This document shows positions 41,611 through 44,771 of a stretch of 44,771 bases of DNA, piece by piece. Origin of the DNA: Clostridiales bacterium (GTDB lineage Bacteria; Bacillota; Clostridia; Lachnospirales; Lachnospiraceae); the NCBI GenBank assembly GCA_022778745.1, contig JALFSR010000109.1, positions 1 to 44,771 of the forward strand. Reading direction: 5' to 3'. The number at the start of each line of letters is the position of its first letter. The stretch's first letter is position 1. A program made the position numbers and the translations under genes. Under the pieces are notes generated by a model, which was given only the letters and a program-made list of their open reading frames with translations, made no database searches and was not told the DNA's origin.

Positions 41611-43599
41611 TTATGCAGTCTGTACGATCTTATAATATTCGCGTGCCGTCCATATATAGACAATTGCATAAATTATCGCAAATACAGCGACAACAAAGAT
41701 CGTAGATCCAATGAATACAGAAATATTGACTAATCCGAGTGCCATTAAAAGCTTAGAAATCATTTTAAATGCTCCTGCAATATGAATACACGCAGTTACT
41801 AATGGAAGGAAAAATACAATTAACACTTGGCTTCCAATTGCACTTTTAATTTCTTTACGACTCATTCCGACCTTCTTCATAATTTCAAAACGTTTCTGAT
41901 CTTCATATCCTTCTGAAATCTGTTTATAATAAATAATTAATACAGTTGCCATAAGGAACAAACTTCCAAGAAACAATCCTAAAAAGAAAAATCCTCCATA
42001 CATTCCCTGTAGCTCTCGACTCGTCTCATAACTATTTTCTACATAACGTACTTTATAATTATTATCTTCCAGTGAATTTCCCCAACAATGTTTTACTATC
42101 TCTACGTCTTCTTCCGCCGCATTTGCACCAACATAATATGTGTAACTAATAGTTCTATGCTTCTCTTCCTTTCTCGCCGCAGCATCCATCTTTTGACGAA
42201 GCTGCTCTATAACATTATCATTTGCTATAATAAAATAGCTGTCATAAACGACAATAGAAGATGTCGTATTTTGAATTTGTTCGATCTCACCTTCCACTTT
42301 CATAGACATATCCATGATCTGAATATTGCTATCTAACTTTTTTCCACCCTTTGTATAATAATAAATCTCTTCATGATCTAATGTTAACTGTTTTCCTTCT
42401 ATTCGTTCATACTGACTTACTGGTATAAATACCATATAATAGGTTTTATCCATCGTCATTTCCGCTTGATACTGAAATGCATCATCTTTTTTTACCATAT
42501 ATTCTTCGAGATAATAGTAAGAAACCATATCCTGAACTTTATCTCCTGCTTCCTCTTCTGCCTGTTTGATATCTCTTGCAATCAATTCTTTTTGACTTAA
42601 ATCATCCATAATAATTTCAGTCTGAATTTTACGCAAAAATCTTGATTCTAATGCTTCTTGCATTCCTACATACAGCGATACTGTTGAAGAAAGCATGACC
42701 AGTACCATCGTAGATAAAATACATATATTTGCCAATCCAACTGCATTTTGTTTCATACGATAAATCATACTGGATACACTTACAAAATGGTTTGTTTTAT
42801 AATAATACCCTTTATTTTTTCGAAGAAGCTTTAAAAATGCAATGCTTCCTGCAGTAAATAATGCATACGTTCCTATAATAACACAGATAACTGCAACGAA
42901 AAATAATCCAATTGCATCCATTGGACCTTGCACACGCAATGCAAGATAATATCCCACTGCCAATGTTCCAACTCCAATGACTGTCATAATCCATTTTGTT
43001 TTTGGTTCACGTTCTCCAGCCTGATCCCCATGCAGTAATTCAATCGGATGAGAAAGACGAATCCTCCATAAATTAGAAATTAAAATGCAGAAGAAAATGA
43101 ACCCAAATAATAATAACGTATACTGCAGTGCTGGAATACTAACTTCAAATCCAAATGGAATATTCGTTTCTCCTATTAATTTTAAGAACACTAAAAATAA
43201 TAGTTTATTCATCGCAATTCCAAATAAAATCCCTACTGTCAGGCTAATCAATGCAATGATCATTGTTTCACAAAACATCATCTTTGCAATATGACGTTTT
43301 CCCATACCAAGCACATTATAAAGACCAATTTCTTTTTTTCTTCGCTTCATCAAAAAACTATTTGTATAGAATAAAAAGATCACTGCAAATAATGCAATTA
43401 CAACAATTCCAAGTCCTAATACTGATTGTACAATTAATGCACCATGAAGCTCCCTTATTCCATCATTTCCTGCAATTGCACCAATATTATAAAACATTAA
43501 TATTGTTCCAATACATGTCAAAATATAAGGAATATAAATCTTTCCATTTTTCTTTATATTGATCCATGCAAGTTTTGGATAAAACATACATTTATTCAT
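41611..43599 (-). CDS. BceB-type FtsX-family ABC transporter permease
   Basis: 662 residues with ten predicted transmembrane helices and one large extracellular domain of about 200 residues (roughly 310-520) between helices 7 and 8, the layout of BceB/VraG permeases that sense and counter peptide antibiotics such as bacitracin. The N-terminal FtsX block (KEIGLYNVLGMGKRHIAKM) and its C-terminal partner (FEIMKKVGMSRKEI) are clear. ATG 43599 overlaps the end of the ATPase gene and has AGGTGAG upstream; the open frame could start three codons earlier. No two-component system lies within the window. Confidence 0.88.
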   Translation of the reverse strand: MNKCMFYPKLAWINIKKNGKIYIPYILTCIGTILMFYNIGAIAGNDGIRELHGALIVQSVLGLGIVVIALFAVIFLFYTNSFLMKRRKKEIGLYNVLGMGKRHIAKMMFCETMIIALISLTVGILFGIAMNKLLFLVFLKLIGETNIPFGFEVSIPALQYTLLLFGFIFFCILISNLWRIRLSHPIELLHGDQAGEREPKTKWIMTVIGVGTLAVGYYLALRVQGPMDAIGLFFVAVICVIIGTYALFTAGSIAFLKLLRKNKGYYYKTNHFVSVSSMIYRMKQNAVGLANICILSTMVLVMLSSTVSLYVGMQEALESRFLRKIQTEIIMDDLSQKELIARDIKQAEEEAGDKVQDMVSYYYLEEYMVKKDDAFQYQAEMTMDKTYYMVFIPVSQYERIEGKQLTLDHEEIYYYTKGGKKLDSNIQIMDMSMKVEGEIEQIQNTTSSIVVYDSYFIIANDNVIEQLRQKMDAAARKEEKHRTISYTYYVGANAAEEDVEIVKHCWGNSLEDNNYKVRYVENSYETSRELQGMYGGFFFLGLFLGSLFLMATVLIIYYKQISEGYEDQKRFEIMKKVGMSRKEIKSAIGSQVLIVFFLPLVTACIHIAGAFKMISKLLMALGLVNISVFIGSTIFVVAVFAIIYAIVYIWTAREYYKIVQTA

Positions 43600-44359
43600 G
43601 CAGCTCACCTCCCGTTGTCAGTACCGTTAATGCATCCGAAATTTTTTGATACATCTTATCATTTGTCATACCACCTTTATAAATTTGATGGAATACCTCT
43701 CCATCTTTAATAAATAATACACGGCTTGCACAGCTTGCAGCTTTCATACTGTGAGTTACCATCAAAATCGTCTGTCCACTTCTATGAATATCTTCAAATA
43801 ATTGTAATAAATCATCACTAGAACGAGAATCCAATGCTCCTGTCGGTTCATCAGCCAACACAATCTGAGGTTTTGTGATCAATGCTCTTGCTACTGCACA
43901 ACGCTGTTTTTGACCACCCGACACTTCATAAGGATATTTTTTTAATATATCTTCAATTCCAAGTTTTTTAGCAAGCGGCCGAATCCGATCATTCATTTCT
44001 GAATAATTTTTTCCAGAAAGAACAAGCGGTAAATAAATATTATCTTCCAGAGAAAACGTATCCAGTAAATTAAAATCTTGAAATACGAATCCAAGATTGT
44101 CACGGCGAAATGCCGCGATTTCTTTTTCTTTAATCGATGTTAAGTTATTTCCAGACAATAATACGGTTCCGCTTGTCGGCTTATCAAGCGATGCCAAAAT
44201 ATTCAGCAATGTCGTTTTTCCAGAGCCAGACTCTCCCATGATTGCGATATATTCTCCTTCCTCTACCGAAAAACTTACATTTCTTAATGCTTCTACTTGA
44301 TTTCCTCCAAAACGAGTCGTATATATTTTTTTCAAATTTTTTACTTCTAATAATGCCAT
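43592..44359 (-). CDS. BceA-type ABC transporter ATP-binding protein
   Basis: 255 residues, LolD/MacB-like class: Walker A GESGSGKT (42-49), Q-loop in FVFQDFNLLD, signature VSGGQKQRCAVARAL, Walker B VLADEPTGALDS and the switch His in MVTHS. It pairs with the permease gene that it overlaps by a few bases. AAGGAGG precedes the ATG. Upstream there is only repeat DNA up to the window end, so any BceRS regulators would lie further away. Confidence 0.92.
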   Translation of the reverse strand: MALLEVKNLKKIYTTRFGGNQVEALRNVSFSVEEGEYIAIMGESGSGKTTLLNILASLDKPTSGTVLLSGNNLTSIKEKEIAAFRRDNLGFVFQDFNLLDTFSLEDNIYLPLVLSGKNYSEMNDRIRPLAKKLGIEDILKKYPYEVSGGQKQRCAVARALITKPQIVLADEPTGALDSRSSDDLLQLFEDIHRSGQTILMVTHSMKAASCASRVLFIKDGEVFHQIYKGGMTNDKMYQKISDALTVLTTGGELHE

Positions 44360-44398
44360 TTTTTCATCCTCCTTGTTTTCTTATCAAATTTCTTAATA

Positions 44399-44456
44399 TG
44401 ATATCAGGGTCAACCGATCATGCTTGCATGAAAAAGCACAATTTTTGAACCCGTTA
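44399..44456 (+). repeat. Dispersed TIR element, 5' hairpin fragment
   Basis: ATGATATCAGGGTCAA then TCATGCTTGCATGAAAAAGCA and GAACCCG; the 3' part is absent. Located about 40 bp upstream of the ABC ATPase start. Confidence 0.7.
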
Positions 44457-44508
44457 ATATAAAATGGTATATAATAAAATTTGCTTGTTCTGCATTCAGT
44501 ATAATAAA

Positions 44509-44552
44509 AAAAGAAATGTACTGCCATAGATTTGACTTACATTTCTTTTCTT
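44509..44552. terminator. Hairpin AAAGAAATGTA / TACATTTCTTT
   Basis: 11-bp stem with A-runs on the left and T-rich sequence on the right; either orientation could terminate. Confidence 0.6.
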
Positions 44553-44570
44553 CTATCTTACACTTTTGTA

Positions 44571-44603
44571 ATGTAAAGCAGACATTCAAAATTCACTTTA
44601 CTT
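44571..44603 (-). repeat. Hairpin-family copy (decayed)
   Basis: GTAAAGCAGACATT...ATTCACTTTAC; GTAAAG/CTTTAC arms kept, centre degraded. Confidence 0.55.
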
Positions 44604-44617
44604 TTTCTATTTATATG

Positions 44618-44771
44618 ATACCAGGGTCAAAAGGTCATGCGTTTCATGCTTGCATGAAAAAGCATGATTTTGGAACCCGCAAAACATGAGAAAGTAGCCC
44701 GATTAGGGTGAATTTCGAATGTTTCTAGGATTGCGAGAACACATAGTGCGGAGCAATCCGTAGGTATCATG
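44618..44771 (+). repeat. Dispersed TIR element, 5' portion to window end
   Basis: Starts ATGATACCAGGGTCAAAAG; the TCATGC-G-TTTCATG / CATGAAA-AA-GCATGA hairpin is intact (about 44636-44670), followed by GGATTGC/GCAATCC. The 3' terminus lies beyond the window. Confidence 0.8.

Overview
The window looks like chromosome of an endospore-forming, low-GC Clostridia, most likely a Lachnospiraceae. The evidence is AT-rich intergenic DNA, strong AGGAGG ribosome sites, a full set of sporulation genes (spoIID, spoIIQ, spoIIR, yabP, yabQ, spoVT, spoVG), a group B [FeFe] hydrogenase, the paired glgC/glgD glycogen genes, and the gene order pth-mfd-prsA-spoVT-hup-rlbA-yabP-yabQ-divIC, which closely follows the Bacillus subtilis order. 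No tRNA, rRNA, CRISPR array or prophage was seen. Most genes are housekeeping and read on the minus strand.

Layout. 1-74 is the 5' end of a group IIC intron (minus strand) inserted directly behind the hydrogenase terminator. 126-3663 holds the hydrogenase and a cytoplasmic subtilase. 3750-4520 has no credible protein gene but looks like a minus-strand large structured non-coding RNA with its own strong promoter and terminator. 4982-6961 holds a TtcA-like thiolase and a ketopantoate-reductase-like protein. 7243-9570 holds spoIIQ, spoIID and a small membrane protein. 9721-12078 is a wall-precursor operon (ddl-murI-DUF1934), followed by spoIIR. 13538-15143 is ispE-gntR, then an AI-2E-type permease. 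16794-24778 is the long divIC...pth block. 24904-27672 holds a membrane-anchored deacetylase and a DUF3298-like lipoprotein. 27825-30645 holds spoVG and glgC-glgD. 31047-36210 holds murC, a DnaA-box array, the primosome pair dnaD/dnaI and a divergent prs. 36384-40359 is a CapA / sodium symporter / CapA cassette. The end holds a HAD phosphatase and a BceAB-type ABC transporter.

The observations that stand out are: (1) the putative ~770-nt structured RNA at 3750-4520, with five copies of a mini-hairpin module and three stems whose G-U wobbles only make sense on the minus strand; (2) two sporulation genes, yabP and spoVT, whose Shine-Dalgarno is locked in a perfect 15-bp or 13-bp stem while a candidate sigma-E or sigma-G promoter sits inside the hairpin, so read-through mRNA would be masked and sporulation-specific mRNA would be open; (3) six same-strand DnaA boxes, five of them in abutting 9-bp arrays, just ahead of the dnaD-dnaI promoter and partly built into the murC terminator; (4) two dispersed repeat families, one a ~190-bp element with 19-bp terminal inverted repeats, the other a small hairpin that sits behind minus-strand genes; (5) SpoIID with Glu-to-Gln and His-to-Asn changes in its two conserved motifs.

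Coordinates of starts were moved from the longest open frame where the ribosome site argued for it; each case is stated.
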